Origin: Paralithodes platypus
Taxonomy: Eukaryota > Arthropoda > Malacostraca > Decapoda > Lithodidae
Assembly (NCBI GenBank): GCA_032716605.1
Contig: CM064572.1
Span: forward strand, 42,731,897 to 42,795,896
Direction of reading: 5' to 3'
DNA: 64,000 bases
Shown here: in pieces, positions 34,725 to 46,194 of the stretch
Layout of the letters: each line of letters begins with the position of its first letter
How positions within the stretch are numbered: the first letter of the stretch is position 1
Position numbers and translations under genes: made by a program
The notes under the pieces: model-generated
What the model saw: only the letters and a program-made list of their open reading frames with translations
Told to the model about the DNA's origin: nothing
The model's database searches: none

Positions 34725-36690
34725 CAAATGCTAAGCAATCTTGGTTTACTCACGCCTGTTCTACTGCTGTCCGCAATAAGGAGGAAGCATTCAACCGGTA
34801 CCGACGCCTTAAAACTCAAGACCCTCATTCTTCCTATGTTTCTGCCCGGAATCAAGCCAAATCTGTTCTTCGACTTGCCAAACACTCTTTCATCAATAAT
34901 AAATGCACTGAACTATCCAACTCTAGCTCTTCCCAAGCTTTCTGGCATCTAGCCAAAAACCTCTCCAACAATTTCTCTTCCTCGTCTTTCGCTCCCCTTT
35001 TCCACTCTGATGGCAAAACCATCACTTCTTTCTCTGACAAAGCTAAACTCTTCGCTCAAATTTTTGCTAGAAACTCCACCTTGGATGATTCCGGTGCTAT
35101 TCCTCCTTCTCCACCCTCCTCTCTCTTACTTATGCCTAATATCCTAATCTCTTCTAAAGGTGTACTTTCTACCCTCTCTGGGATTAATACTAATAAGGCG
35201 TACAGTCCAGACGGTGTTCCTCCTGTTGTTCTCAAAAACTGTGCTTCCGTGCTGACTCCCTGGCTAGGCAAACTCTTTCGTCTCTGTCTATCCTCTAACG
35301 TCTTCCCTTCATGCTGGAAATTTGCTCACATTCAACCTGTCCCAAAGAAGGGTGACCGCTCTCAACCCTCCAACTATCGTCCAATTGCTCTCATCTTTTG
35401 TCTTTCTAAAGTTTTAGAAACTATTCTTGCTTCCAAATTTCTTAAGCATTTCTCTTCTCATAATCTGCTCTCAGATCGCCAGTATGGCTTCCTTAAGGGT
35501 CGCTCTACTGGTGATCTTCTTTCATATCTTACTAACTCTTGGTCATCCTCCTTTCGGGAATTCGGTGAGACTTTTTCTATTGCACTAGACATATCGAAAG
35601 CCTTCGATAGAGTCTGGCACAAATCTTTAATTTCTAAACTACCCTCCTTCGGTTTCTCTCCCTCCATCTGTGCCTTTGTCTCTAATTTCCTTTCCGGCCG
35701 TTCCATAGCCGCGGTTGTGGACGGCCATTGTTCACTTCCTCACCCTATAAACTCCAGTGTCCCTCAGGGTTCTGTCCTATCTCCTATTCTCTTTCTAATT
35801 TTTATAAATGATCTAAACTGTACCTCAATTCCCATCCATTCATGCGCAGACAACTCAACCTTACACTACTCCATTAGTTTTTCAGAACGCCCCAGCCAGC
35901 AATCCCTCAACGACAAACGTAATGAAGCCATAGAACTCTTAAATTCTGATCTAAATACGATCTCCAATTGGGGCAGAGAAAACCTTGTTACCTTTAATGC
36001 TTCCAAAACCCAATTTCTCCATCTATCTACCCGTAAGGAATTCCCAGCGGACTATCCCTTATTCTTCAACAATACAAAAATCAATCCTTCATCTTCTCTC
36101 AATATTCTTGGTGTCTCTTTTTCTTCTGCTCTCAGTTGGAAGGACCATATTACCAGTCTTGCTAAGGCAGCCTCCCAGAAGCTGAGTGTGCTCAACCGTC
36201 TTAGGGGGTTCTTTTCCCATGCACAGCTTCTTGCTCTGTACAGGGGCATAGTGCGTCCATGTATTGAGTATTGTTCACATGTGTGGGGAGGTTCTTCTCA
36301 CACCGCTCTCCTAGACAAAGTTGAAAGGAAGGCCTTTCGTATCATTAACTCCCATCCACTCACCAACTCTCTGCAATCTCTCTCTCTCTCCACCGCAATG
36401 TTGCATCTCTCTCGCTATTCTATCGCTACTATAATAATCAGTGTTCCTCAGAGCTTTCCCAGTGTATACCACCTCCTTTACGTAGGGCACGTGGTACCCG
36501 TCTTGCAACTCAATCCCAACCCTACTCTGTGCAACTCTCCAACCCAAGAGTGAAACGTTACTCTCAAACTTTCTTCTACTCAACAGCTGAGCTCTGGAAC
36601 TCTCTCCCAGAATCAGTCTTTCCCTCTTCCTATGACTTAAATTGCTTCAAACTCTGTGTGTCCAGGCATTTTGGCTCGAACGTCCCTTGA
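34725..36690 (+). pseudogene. Jockey-like ORF2: reverse transcriptase, catalytic site mutated
   Basis: The frame begins without a start codon because the element is truncated. Before the RT lies a linker (SWFTHACSTAVR, ARNQAKSVLRLAKHSF, SSSSQAFWHLAKNLS). RT blocks are SPDGVPPVVLKN, PVPKKGDRSQPSNYRPIAL, YGFLKGRSTGDL, ALDISKAFDRVWH and SSVPQGSVLSPILFLIF. The catalytic block reads CADN near 35846-35857 where (Y/F)ADD is required, so the second aspartate is an asparagine. A frameshift near 36430 moves the C-terminal part (FFYSTAELWNSLPESVFPSSYD, FKLCVSRHFGS) into another frame, ending at 36690. It is inactive. Confidence 0.92.
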
Positions 36691-36792
36691 TTTTGGCCCA
36701 GTAACTCTTTCAACTATGGGGGAGGCACTCGCTATAGGCAGTTATGCCTTTTGCCTCCCTCAATCACATAAAAAAAAAAAAAAAAAAAAAAA
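34725..36792 (+). mobile_element. Jockey-like LINE, 5'-truncated, with poly(A) tail
   Basis: Coding sequence is recognisable from 34725, already past the endonuclease, through the RT to a TGA at 36688-36690. A short 3' UTR and an A-run at 36770-36792 follow. A CACACACACTC-like sequence occurs on both sides and could be a target duplication, but it is too simple to trust. Confidence 0.9.
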
Positions 36793-37029
36793 CACACACA
36801 CACTCTCTCTCTCCACATGACGCCTGCCAGCCATCATCATCACTTCCCTTCAGAATATAACCCTTTCGGTGATGGAGGGGGGAGCGTGGGGGTGGGGGAG
36901 GGGGTTGCTATCCAATTTAACACTATCTGGTCCTACGTCTTGTGTATTTGCTTATTTTCTATCGAGTTCCCTTGCGTTTGCCATATTCTAGCAATGTCTC
37001 TCAGTTTGTCCCCTAGGCTAACAAAAAAC
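36793..37029. other. CA/CT-rich and unassigned sequence
   Basis: A CA/CT tract is followed by 'atgacgcctgccagccatcatcatcacttcc', which recurs at about 38147-38185, then unassigned sequence. The two related segments suggest one more repeat family, not defined further. Confidence 0.45.
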
Positions 37030-37190
37030 ACCTTCCCAGACCCCCTTCAAACTAAACAAAATGCCCACCCAGACCCCCTTCAAAATAAACAAAATGCCCA
37101 CCCAGACCCCCTTCAAACTAAACAAAATGCCCACCCAGACCCCCTTCAAACTAAACAAAATGCCCACCCAGACCCCCTTCAAGTTAAGTC
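37030..37190. repeat. 33-bp minisatellite, ~4.5 copies, grown inside a MITE
   Basis: The unit 'aaactaaacaaaatgccc' plus 'acccagaccccct' is tandem. It resembles the internal 'cacccccagaccccccttcaa' block of inverted family A elements, so it probably arose by expansion of that block. Confidence 0.85.
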
Positions 37191-37197
37191 TGTATCA

Positions 37198-37564
37198 TTA
37201 AGAGGTAGTGCTTGGTTTTTGGTCTAAATATTTATATATATTATTTAGTTTTCAGTTCCCACGCTGAAGCTCCATCAAGCTTAGAAAAACACCCCCTAAA
37301 TCCCCTTTCAAGATAAATTTGCACATTTTTCGGTAGAAAAATATCCCGGCCGAAGGAAAGTTCCTTCTAAAATTAGAGGCTCGCAATCGCTCGCCAAGAA
37401 AAAATCAACACCTAAAAGGCACGAAAGGTCTTAATATTGACAACAAAAATAGGTGAAGGTCTCAAAATCGCCAAATTAACGGAACACCCGTCTTAAAACC
37501 TCGAAACTAATATGCTAAACATGAAGTAGAAAGGGGTCCAGAACAAGCGAGTACTACCTCCTTA
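37198..37564 (-). mobile_element. MITE family A, inverted, TTAA-bounded
   Basis: TTAA lies at 37198-37201 and again at 37561-37564, with the standard inverted interior (gctccatcaagc, ggcacgaaaggtcttaatat). The ends are diverged (TTAAGAGGTAG and CTACCTCCTTAA) but remain mutual inverted repeats. Confidence 0.82.
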
Positions 37565-37596
37565 ACCTAAAAATGTGCAGCAGAAGGCCTATTTCT

Positions 37597-37915
37597 GTTA
37601 AGGGGGGTCACCAGCTTTTTTTATCTTCCTCTCCTTTTCTCCCTTTCTCTGGCTTGTATCCATTCGGCCCCATGCAGCCAACTGTTTTAAGACGTTTATC
37701 CCCATCCAGGTGTCGATTTCTTCCTGGCGAGCGATAGCGAGCCAGCATTATATGGAGACATCCGGCTTTGCCGGAGAAAATGTTCTATCGAAAAATGTAC
37801 AAATTTAGCTTGCTGTCAAAACAAAAATATATATATGCTGGCTCGCTACGGCTCGCCATGAAAATATTGACACCTGGATGGGGGTAAGAGAAAGAGAATA
37901 AAAGCGAGGTGGGCT
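37597..37915. mobile_element. MITE family B, right end truncated
   Basis: It starts at TTAAGGGGGGTCACC and has 'tccattcggccccatgcagcc', 'ccatccaggtgtcgattt', the GGCTTTGCCGG hairpin, then the inverted right arm from 'gctggctcgctacggctcgcc' to 'aagcgaggtgggctcc'. A family A fragment (37918-38035, inverted) replaces the end. Confidence 0.75.
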
Positions 37916-37917
37916 CC

Positions 37918-38035
37918 CTGAAGGTACAGGCTCGCTATCGCTCGCTCAGAAAAAAATATACACCTGAATGAGATGAAGCGTCTTATTTTCGCCAAACTAC
38001 TGGGGTGAAACGTCTTTAAAACTCCAAACTAATGG
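37918..38035 (-). mobile_element. MITE family A fragment, inverted
   Basis: 'acaggctcgctatcgctcgc', 'tatacacctgaatgag', 'tcgccaaactac' and 'ctccaaactaatgg' are the inverted central third of family A. Confidence 0.6.
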
Positions 38036-38287
38036 AAAGAAACAGGGAAATCCAAAAAGACCCACCCTGGGACCAAAAAGGGTTAAGTTATCAAAGAGTC
38101 TCTATGTCTCTCTCTCTCACACTCTCACACTCTCTCTCTCTCCCCATGACGCCAGCCAGTCGTCATCATCATCATCAGCTGCACTTCCCTCCAGATGTTA
38201 ACCCTTGCAGTACGCGGGGTGGCGGCTTTAAATGTGTAACACTATCTGGTCCGACGTTTTGGGAGTTATTATTATGTTTACTTCTTG

Positions 38288-38592
38288 TTAAGGGGAGATG
38301 GGCTATTTATTTTCTCATTTATGTATCTTTGTATTATATTTGTTTTTATTTTCCTCCCTAGACCTCCATCAAACTGTATAAAACACCCTCTAGACCACCC
38401 TTTAAGATAAATGTGTACATTTTTCGGTAGAAAAATGTCCTGGCTGATGGCCGATTACTCTTGAAATTACAGGCTCGCTATCACTCGCCCGGAAAAATTG
38501 ACACCTAAATGGCACGAAAGGTCTTATTATTGACAAAGAAATGGGGCGTAGTCTTAAAATCGCCAAACTAAAGAGCCGAACTTCTTGTAATC
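38288..38592 (-). mobile_element. MITE family A, inverted, joined to a SINE tail
   Basis: It starts TTAAGGGGAGATGGG, followed by 'ctccctagacctccatcaaac' and the usual blocks to 'gagccgaac' near 38580. The last ~40 bp are replaced by sequence (ccaatgtactcgaataaata) shared with the SINE tail near 62980. Confidence 0.78.
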
Positions 38593-38699
38593 CATTACCA
38601 ACCCCAATGTACTCGAATAAATACCAGGCCGAATTTAACTAATCAATTACTAAAATGAGAGACATAAAACAATGCCTCTTTCTGAATCTATCTATCTAT

Positions 38700-39748
38700 C
38701 TATCTATCTGTCTATTGCCTGACGCCGTGATCCCCGAAGGGGTGGCCACAAACGAACCGCCCCATGCACCTCTGTCCCCAGTCAGTCGACGCCCCTCCTC
38801 CCAACCAGCAATGCCTTCATCCATATGCTTCCTCACTCCATCCTTCCACCTCTCTTTCGGTCTGCCTCTCCCTCTCTGTCCTTCCACCTCGCTCTCGTAC
38901 ACCTTCTTAGTCATTCTCTCGCTTCCCATACGTTCCATATGGCCGAACCATCTCAAGTTGTTCCTTTTCACACTTTCCATTACATCTACCTGCACAACCA
39001 CACCTCCTTCTTACTTCCTCATTCGTCTGTCTATCCCTCCATGTAACTCTGCACTCACTTTTCAAGTAACATATTTCCACCCCTCTCACTCTTGGTCTGA
39101 GTCTCTTCTCAAACGTCCATGCTTCGCTTCCGTAAGTCAGTGTCGGGATTTCCACACTGTCGTGCCAGGACTTCTTCACTTCCATACTGACCACCCTATT
39201 TCTTGTTACTGCTTTCAGCATTCCTACAACCCTCTTTCCCTGTTGCACCCTCTCCCACACTTCTTCATCCATAGTCAAATTTTTACTCAACCCACTGCCC
39301 AGATACTTAAATGAGCTGACAATCTCCATAGCCTGACCGTTCAAGTTCACCTCACACTCAGTGGCTTCACCCCTCTCGAAAACCATAATCTTGCTCTTCC
39401 CCGCATTTACCTTCAGATTCCGTTTTTCGCACACTGTTCCAAACAAATTTATCAGGCCCTGCAACTCCCATTCATTATCGCTCATCAGAACTGTATCAGC
39501 AAATAGTACAGGCAGCTTCCACTCATTTTCCTCCCTTATCAGCGATACACAAACATCCACTGCTCTTCCTTGTATTTCTTTCATGACTCCATCAATATAT
39601 ACAGTAAACAACCATGGGGACATCACACAACCCTGTTTCAACCCAACATACAGGTCAAAGAAGTCGCTCTGCTCATTCTCCACGTACTGCCGCCTTTGCA
39701 CCCTCATACATACTCTTCACTGCTTTCAGCAACTTGCCATCTACTCTG
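38700..39748 (-). pseudogene. RTE-like ORF, C-terminal part: RT catalytic block and tail
   Basis: It continues the interrupted RT with GLKQGCVMSPWLFTVYIDGV. The catalytic block reads LFADTVLM near 39492-39503 where FADD-TVLM is expected, so one aspartate codon is deleted. Then follow GKSKIMVFERGE, FKYLGSGLS and TYGSEAWTF, the C-terminal RPRVRGVE, NNLRWFGHMERM and the basic RGRGRPKERWKDG tail. A frameshift lies near 38950. It matches the 26.2-kb copy closely in its last ~180 residues. Confidence 0.9.
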
Positions 39749-39751
39749 TAT

Positions 39752-41442
39752 TGTGACGCCTCCCGGCGCTAGCAGAATGGTTGCGTGGGGCATTGCAGCT
39801 CGCTAGCGCTCGCCAGGATGGGGGGATGGGCTACAGTTGTCCTAGAATGATCTGCTTTCTTTTATTAGTGTCGTGTTGCCACAGACAGTCTAGAAATGGT
39901 CTTTTTTTTTTGTCTGTGACCGCGCCTTGTATTTTATATTCGCTATAATATAAATGTTGCTTGTGTGAGAGGCGAGCGAGAGAGGGTGACGGGGTACACC
40001 TGGCAGTGGGGCGAGCTATCACGCGGCCCGCTTGGGCGCTGACGGCGTTGGCGGCCGGGTGGTCAACTAGTCCCTGCTCATCGCGGCCTCGTGTTTTTTG
40101 ACCAGCTCAGAGCTGGCCTGACACGCGTATCGTCTACATCCTTTGCAATTCTGTCCCCCATACTCGCCACTTTGCATACTATTTCTCTCTCTCGACTTCT
40201 CCTTTCTCATTCTCTAATCTTTATTAAACTCAACATCCCTTCTGGTTTCAGCATAGACGTTCACCGTCGGCCAGTCGTATTGTACGCGAAGCTCTCAGAT
40301 ATTTCTATGTATTAGGCTTTAATGAGGTTTGGAGAGACGGACTTTTCCGTGTGTGTCCTCTCTCGGGAAGGTTGTAGACCGGTATATGTCTCCCTGGCAG
40401 GGTGTTGAGTGATTCTGCTTAGTTATTTAAAGCTAGACTAGGGGTAAGGTTACTGTATCGTTGTCTCCGATGTGTGCAGTGTTAGCTAAGCCCTGCACGA
40501 CATCGACAGGTACTGTGGGAGCCTAAGTTGTCTTCGGGTGGGTTTACTTGCGAGCACAGCGCTGTGGTGTGAGAGGGCCATAGCCTATCCCTCACAACAT
40601 AGTGCTGCCTCTTTGTGTTGACTTCTGAGGGATCGCCAGGATAGAACTAGGTACTAGAGACCTAGATTTATCAAGAGAGCATCCCCGTCATATAACGTAA
40701 TCTTCATTATACCACCTTCGGACAACGTTAGGCTACGAGCCGCATGCTCACCCATTGTTGCCCTGCCTTGATACCCCAGCTAGACTTTATTAACCGAGCA
40801 GACACTGGTTAGAGATAAGCTCCATTATTATATGTATGCCACATTATTATTCACTACACTTTTGAGCCGAGGTTGTTGTTGAGTTGCACAACCCTAGTAG
40901 GCTGTTGCGTTGTGTCACGAAGCATTTCTTTAGTTGTCGAGCATTACTACCTTTGCGCAGTCTTTATTATTCGCCTGCCTATTATTACTATATGTCCTAG
41001 CATTTATTGTGGCCCGTATTCTGCATTATAATTGTTCAAGATTCTTTACGAACATCTTCCCAGCATCAGACTTATTTCAGAAGTTTCCAGTTGATGTTGC
41101 AGGACTAGCATTGCACTTTCTTTAATACAGGAGTGCCAGTTATTTGAGTATCTACCGTAACGTTAATTAATCACGTTACTTATCTTTTCTTTGTGTAACC
41201 TAACGAGTAATCTTTTACTGTTTGAGAATAGGCTGTTTCATCGAGCGTCAGCCTAGTGTGTGTGCACCAGTTACCGAGTCATAGGATACCTCGTTGTCCA
41301 GGCACGACTCAGGGCGGTAATGGTGTTTTGTTTTCCAGTGTTTAAGGCAGGGGTTGGATCTAGTGTTACCGTTGTTGCATTTTTGCCATTATCTAGTCCA
41401 ATGTTGAAGAGCCCTGTGTCTTTGAGAACCTGGATCGTAACA
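39752..41442 (+). mobile_element. Solo LTR, 1691 bp (LTR copy 2), nested in the RTE-like LINE
   Basis: It starts TGTGACGCC and ends CGTAACA, with GTAT on both sides (39748-39751 and 41443-41446), a 4-bp target duplication. It aligns with 9592-11398 throughout. LINE coding sequence continues on either side, so the LTR landed in the LINE after the LINE was in place. The direction is arbitrary, chosen to match copy 1. Confidence 0.82.
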
Positions 41443-41449
41443 GTATATT

Positions 41450-43358
41450 CTAAGTACTGTCCACATGCCAACTCCTCCAAGTCCATAAAGACAACATACA
41501 ACTTTTGTTGCTTCTCCAGATATTTCTCCACAATTTAGGGTAAAGATCTGATCTACACATCCTCTTCCCTTCCGTTCTCACTCTCACTCTCTCAATCACT
41601 ACCCTACTGTACACCTTCCCTACTACGCTTAGAAGACATATTCCTCGGTGGTTACCACACACTCCTCTTTCCCCTTTACCCTTATATAGGGGGACTATTA
41701 TGCCAGTCTTCCAATCATTGGGTGCACTCCCCTTCTCCCATGCTAGTTTGCACATTTTCCATACCCATTCGATCACTATCACACCACCATACCTCAACAT
41801 TTCCCCACACACTCCATCTGTTCCTGGTGCTTTCCCCAACTTCACTCTTTTCATGGCTTCCCACACTTCTGACCTCCTGATCCCCACCTCCGCCTCCACT
41901 ACTTCTCTTCTTCTCCCTCCCATTACCCATCCAACTATGTTTGGTGGTGCTTCATTCCTTACATTAGGCAACTCGTTGAAGTACTTCCTCCATCTTACGA
42001 CTCTCTCTTGCTTCTCGGCTAGCATTCTCCCATTCTTATCTTTCACACCCTTACTGTTTCCCTTGCTCCCTTCCCTAACTTTCTTGACTTCTTTCCAGAA
42101 CAGTTTCTTACACTCCCTCCATTTTACACTCAGATTCCTTCCAAATTCCTCATCTACTCTTCTCTTACTTTCCTTCACTATTCTCTTCACCACTCTCTCT
42201 CCACGTACCTCGCTCGTTTCTGACTCTCCAAATCTTCATTCTCACTACTACCCAACCACTCTCTATATGCTTTCTTCTTGTCTTCCACAGCTGTTTTTAC
42301 CTCTTCTGTCCACCAAGCTGTACCTTTCACTCTCCTCCCTCTTCTCCTTACTCCACACACCTCGTCACATGCTGCGCAGATCTCTTCCTTAAACACCTTG
42401 CTCATCTCCTCCACTTCCTCCATATCTTCCAAGTCGAGCCCATCTAGTCGTCTTTCTACTGCTCTCCTGTACTCTTCTCTGATTTCCTCCTCCTGTAGCC
42501 TCTCCACCCTCCTCGCCATTCCACCTTCCTCTCGCCTCCCTCTAGCTCTCCTCATCCACTTCTTTTGTATCCTAATTTTAGCTACTACTACATAATAATC
42601 AGACAGACCCCCTCCAATACCCCTATACACCCTAGCATCCAGCACAGATTCATTCATTCGTTCATCCACACACATATAATCAATCAGTGCCTTTCGTTCC
42701 ACCACTGTCTTATCCTTATCCTTCATCTCACACACCACTTTCCATGTGTACCTGTGTATCATTCTATGTCGGAAGAAGGTGTTGGCTATCCACAGCCTCC
42801 ACCCCACACATACGTCCACAAGTGCACTACCATTCCCATTCACCTCTGACGGTAACCCCCTGCACCCTCCCATCACTACATCAACTTTCCTATCACCCAC
42901 TTTCCCATTCATATCTCAATCAGAAATATTCTTTCGTTCTTGTCAAACTTATCCAGGCACGACTCCACATTCCCCCAGAACTCCTCTTTCTTTCTTACAA
43001 GTTTATCCTCTGTCGGAGCATACACACACATAAGCACCCACGTTTGTATTCCTACTTTCATTCTCACCCACACAATCCCTGAACCCACAGACCCATAGTC
43101 TCTTATGCACTCCTTCCATTTGTTACTTACAAACAAACACGCACCTTCTCTCGCTGCTCCCTCACTCACTCCAGCACACACACCCATTCCACACTCCCAC
43201 TCTCTCACATCTGTACCCCTCCATCTGGTCTGCGTCATTCCACATACATCCAGCCTGGCATTCACTAACACTTCCAGGACCTCTCTCTCATTTGTGTCAT
43301 CATTCATGCCTCTCACATTCCATGTTGCTATTCTAAGATTGTCCGTAAGATTGTCCAT
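41450..43358 (-). pseudogene. RTE-like ORF, N-terminal part: endonuclease, linker and RT start
   Basis: Starts MDNLTDNLRIATWNVRGMND. The AP-endonuclease blocks are TWNVRG and QTRW (usually ETRW, so the metal-binding glutamate is a glutamine here). A single-base loss at about 42912 splits the GDMN block between two frames. The middle part has SDYYVVVAKIR, and the RT begins with KLGKAPGTDGVCGEMLRYGG, WKTGIIVPLYKGKG and HRGICLLSVVGKVYSRV. At least two frameshifts (near 42912 and 42190) and the LTR insertion after 'YVVFMDLE' inactivate it. Confidence 0.9.
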
Positions 43359-43359
43359 A

Positions 43360-43545
43360 GTCGTTCAGGGTTCATCAACACAGGGTCCGTGTGCATCCGA
43401 GGCCGTTCGTTCGTTTTTCGTTGCTTAAGCATTTTTCACGGGTGGGGGTCGTAAGCCCACCAACCCAACCTCTTTAGTCGCCTCTTATGACACGCAGAAG
43501 GCACATGGGGCATATTCTAATCCCTTACCCCCAGGGGGGTATGAG
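43360..43545 (-). promoter_or_regulatory. 5' UTR of the RTE-like LINE
   Basis: On the minus strand it reads 'gggggtaagggattagaata', then 'gcgtgtcataagaggcgact', then a short leader to the ATG at 43358. It is compact and has several self-complementary GC patches. 5' UTRs of some LINEs fold as self-cleaving ribozymes; whether this one does was not tested. Confidence 0.5.
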
Positions 43546-43711
43546 TCCCATAATATTTCAGTCATACTTACAGAAGATTCTTTCTCACCTGCCCCTCTCA
43601 CTCACTCTCAAGCAGTAAAGGAAAGAGGATCTCAAAATGACGTCTGCCTCATTCCCCCCCCCCCCTCCCCACACACACATACACAGACACTTCTCTCTCT
43701 CTCTCTCTCTC

Positions 43712-44790
43712 TCAAAAGTGAGTGCGCTAGGTATCAACACAGAGGTCACAAATTGGATAGAAAGTTGGCTAACAGGTAGACAACAACGAGTGGTAATCAA
43801 TGGTGTTTCTTCTGAGTGGACTTCAGTCACTTCTGGAGTTCCACAGGGATCTGTCCTTGGCCCACTTCTGTTTATCATATGTGTCAATTACATCGATATT
43901 GGTCTGTTGAGTGTGATCTCCAAGTTTGCAGATGACATAAAGCTTGGAATGAATGTGAAAGACCCCAAAGGGCCAAAGGGGTTGAATAGCTCAGGATAGA
44001 CCTCAACAGACTGGGTGAAAGGTCGGAAACATGGCAGATGCTTCTAAACTTGGAAAAGTGCAAGGTGATGCATATCGGCCAAGCAAACCCCTATTCAGGC
44101 TCTTCACTATTGGGAATATCTATGGAAGTGACTGACTTGGCAAAGGATTTGGGTTTTCTGATTAGCAGTGACCTAAAGTTTTCCAAGCAGTGCATTGAAG
44201 TAAAGAAGAAAGCTCAGAAATTATTGGGCTATATTAAGAGGCAATTTAAGTATAGCAATAAGGAAATAGTCCTCACACTTTACAACGGTCTAATACGGCC
44301 TCTACTGGAGTATGCTGTTCAATTCTGGTCTCCAGCACTCAGGAAAGATATAGAGCGACTGGAAAGAGTACAAGCTAGGGCTGCACAACTTATTCCATCG
44401 CTTAGATGAATTGGCTATTAGCACCGGTTGAGAGTTCTTGATATCTTCCTGTTGGAGACCCGCAGACTACGAGGTCAGCTCATTGAAGTTTTTAAAATAC
44501 TTAATGGGTTTGACAATGTGGATTATAGCAAAATGTTTAGCCTCAATATAAATACAACATGCAACCATTGCTGGAAATTAGAATTGAAAAGGTTCAGCAC
44601 TAGTATCTGTGGAAACGTTATCACATATAAGATCTGTTCTACCTGGAACAAAATTCCCTCCGAAGTTGTAAATAGTTCTTCAGTAGAGCAGTTCAAGAAG
44701 AGAGTAGATAGTATTTTGCACACTCTGTAAAGAGTGTAGTGCACTGAACAGTGTCTCTTCTTCCACTTCGAGTATGTCCTCGGAATGCAC
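43712..44790 (+). pseudogene. Second CR1-like LINE: partial RT and C-terminus
   Basis: It begins directly after a (CT)n tract inside the RT: WIESWLTGRQQRVVING, TSGVPQGSVLGPLLF and SKFADDIKL (catalytic FADD intact). A frameshift near 43985 leads to LNLEKCKVMHIG and the C-terminal SSDLKFSKQC, LYNGLIRPLLEYAVQFW and LERVQARAAQLIPSLR. Another break near 44405 leads to LLETRRLRGQLIEVFKI and a stop at 44730. It is clearly distinct in sequence from the main CR1 family, and its 3' UTR lacks the TTTGTACTCC tail. Confidence 0.9.
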
Positions 44791-45019
44791 CGCAAGGTCT
44801 CTGAGATACTAACTGTTCCTTGTAACTCTCTCTCTCTCTTTATCTATCTTCTGCAATTTCTAGTAGAATAATGCGCCATATTGTTTGGATCGTAAGGTCT
44901 ATATAGTTAGTGAATCTCTCTATCTCTCTCTCTCATTCAACCCTTACTTTAACTCTCTCCACTCAACTCACTCTCACTCTCTCTCTCTCCTATGCCCTTC
45001 CGGATTTTCCGTCTTTCCG
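44791..45019. repeat. CT-rich low-complexity stretch
   Basis: Several short CT tracts. 'ggatcgtaaggtct' near 44888 echoes 'accgcaaggtct' at 44792 and 55895, hinting at small LINE 3'-UTR relics. Confidence 0.5.
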
Positions 45020-45112
45020 TCACAGCTGCCAGGGAATCAGAATGCGTAAGTCGAGATTATACACCCGACCCCTGTTTACTCCACAAAATATCTCCCTTGA
45101 TTATGGATTTTG

Positions 45113-45475
45113 TTAAGGGGAGATTGGTCGTTTTTCTGGACCCCTTTTTCGATCGTGTATAGCCCCATTAGTTTTGAGATTTTAAGAAGCTCGGCCCATT
45201 AGTTTGCTGATTTTAACACCTTTCGCTCCATTTTGTTGTCAATTTTAATAGCTATCGTGCCACTTAGGTGTCATTTTTTTTCTGGCGAGCGATAGTGAGC
45301 CTGTAATTTTCAAGGAACCAGCCTCCGGCCGGGATATTTTTCTACCGAAATATGAACAAACTTATCTTGAGGAAGGGTCTAGGGTGTGTTTTTATTTTTT
45401 TGTTATGGAGGTCTGGCGAGGAAACTAAAATATAAATGAATGAATAGACCAACAAAACAGCCACTAACCCCTTAA
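45113..45475 (+). mobile_element. MITE family A, full length, between two duplicated units
   Basis: TTAAGGGGAGATTGG at 45113 and CCACTAACCCCTTAA ending at 45475. The ~85 bp on its left (aatgcgtaagtcgagatt ... ggattttg) recur on its right (aatgcgtaagtcgagaatt ... ggctttg), so it lies exactly between two copies of a tandem unit. Confidence 0.88.
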
Positions 45476-45905
45476 GAGGAATCATAATGCGTAAGTCGAG
45501 AATTATGCACCCGACGCCTGTTTACTCCACATACCTCCCTTGAGTATGGCTTTGTTAAATTTTATTCAGTTTAGGAAAGTTGTGTTGCTATATATTTCTC
45601 TTCATTATGGCTTTTGTTAGTTTTTTGTTCAGTTTAGGAAGGGTTTGTTACACCACATCTCCCTTTATTCTGGCAATCAGTAGAATATTTCTTTTTCAGT
45701 ATAGGAAGCGTTAGTTAGTTTATATATCTCTTTATTCTGATTATCATTAGACGATTTTTGTCAGGAAGGGTTTGTTACTCCACATCTTCCTTGATTATGG
45801 TACTTGTTATGAAATTGTATTCAGTATATGACGGGTCTGCTATTATATATATCTCCCTTTGTTCTGGCTATCATTAAATTATTCTTCAGTTTAGGAAGGG
45901 GTTGT

Positions 45906-45947
<42 letters not shown>

Positions 45948-46194
45948 GTTATGGTTATTATTCGACGATAATATTCAGGGGAGACGATTAATATGAAGGG
46001 TGTGCCTGGAAGTGTGGTGGGAGGGCTTGTGGCTTTGGCTCCGCTGCATGTCTGCCTGCCGAGATCGGAACCTCTCCGGGTGGTCAGGGGCCGGGGGAGT
46101 GCTGGAGCGACCTTGGTAACCCTGGTCTCTGGGTCTTCTCCTGGGTGACCTGGATGTGTGTGAGTTTGTGTTTTTTATCTGTTTATTTTTTGTT

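Larger units (their letters stand above)
38695..43545 (-). mobile_element. RTE/CFDP2-like LINE, near full length, split by a solo LTR
   Basis: Read on the minus strand, the 5' UTR (43545-43360) is followed by the endonuclease (43358-42700), linker, RT and C-terminal region, and a TAGA-type 3' tail at 38693-38708. A 1.69-kb LTR at 39752-41442 interrupts the RT. The truncated relative at 26.2-26.8 kb has the same 3' end and tail. Confidence 0.93.

Noticed and set aside
34725..36792. Target duplication of the Jockey-like LINE (CACACACACTC on both sides)
   Set aside because: Both sides are CA-rich simple sequence, so the match is not informative.
38655..39314. Open frame of 219 codons on the + strand
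   Set aside because: It is the antisense shadow of the RTE-like LINE coding sequence on the minus strand, including its TAGA tail.
41700..42392. Open frame of 230 codons on the + strand
   Set aside because: Ser/Thr/Pro-rich shadow of the LINE endonuclease/RT coding strand; no family features.
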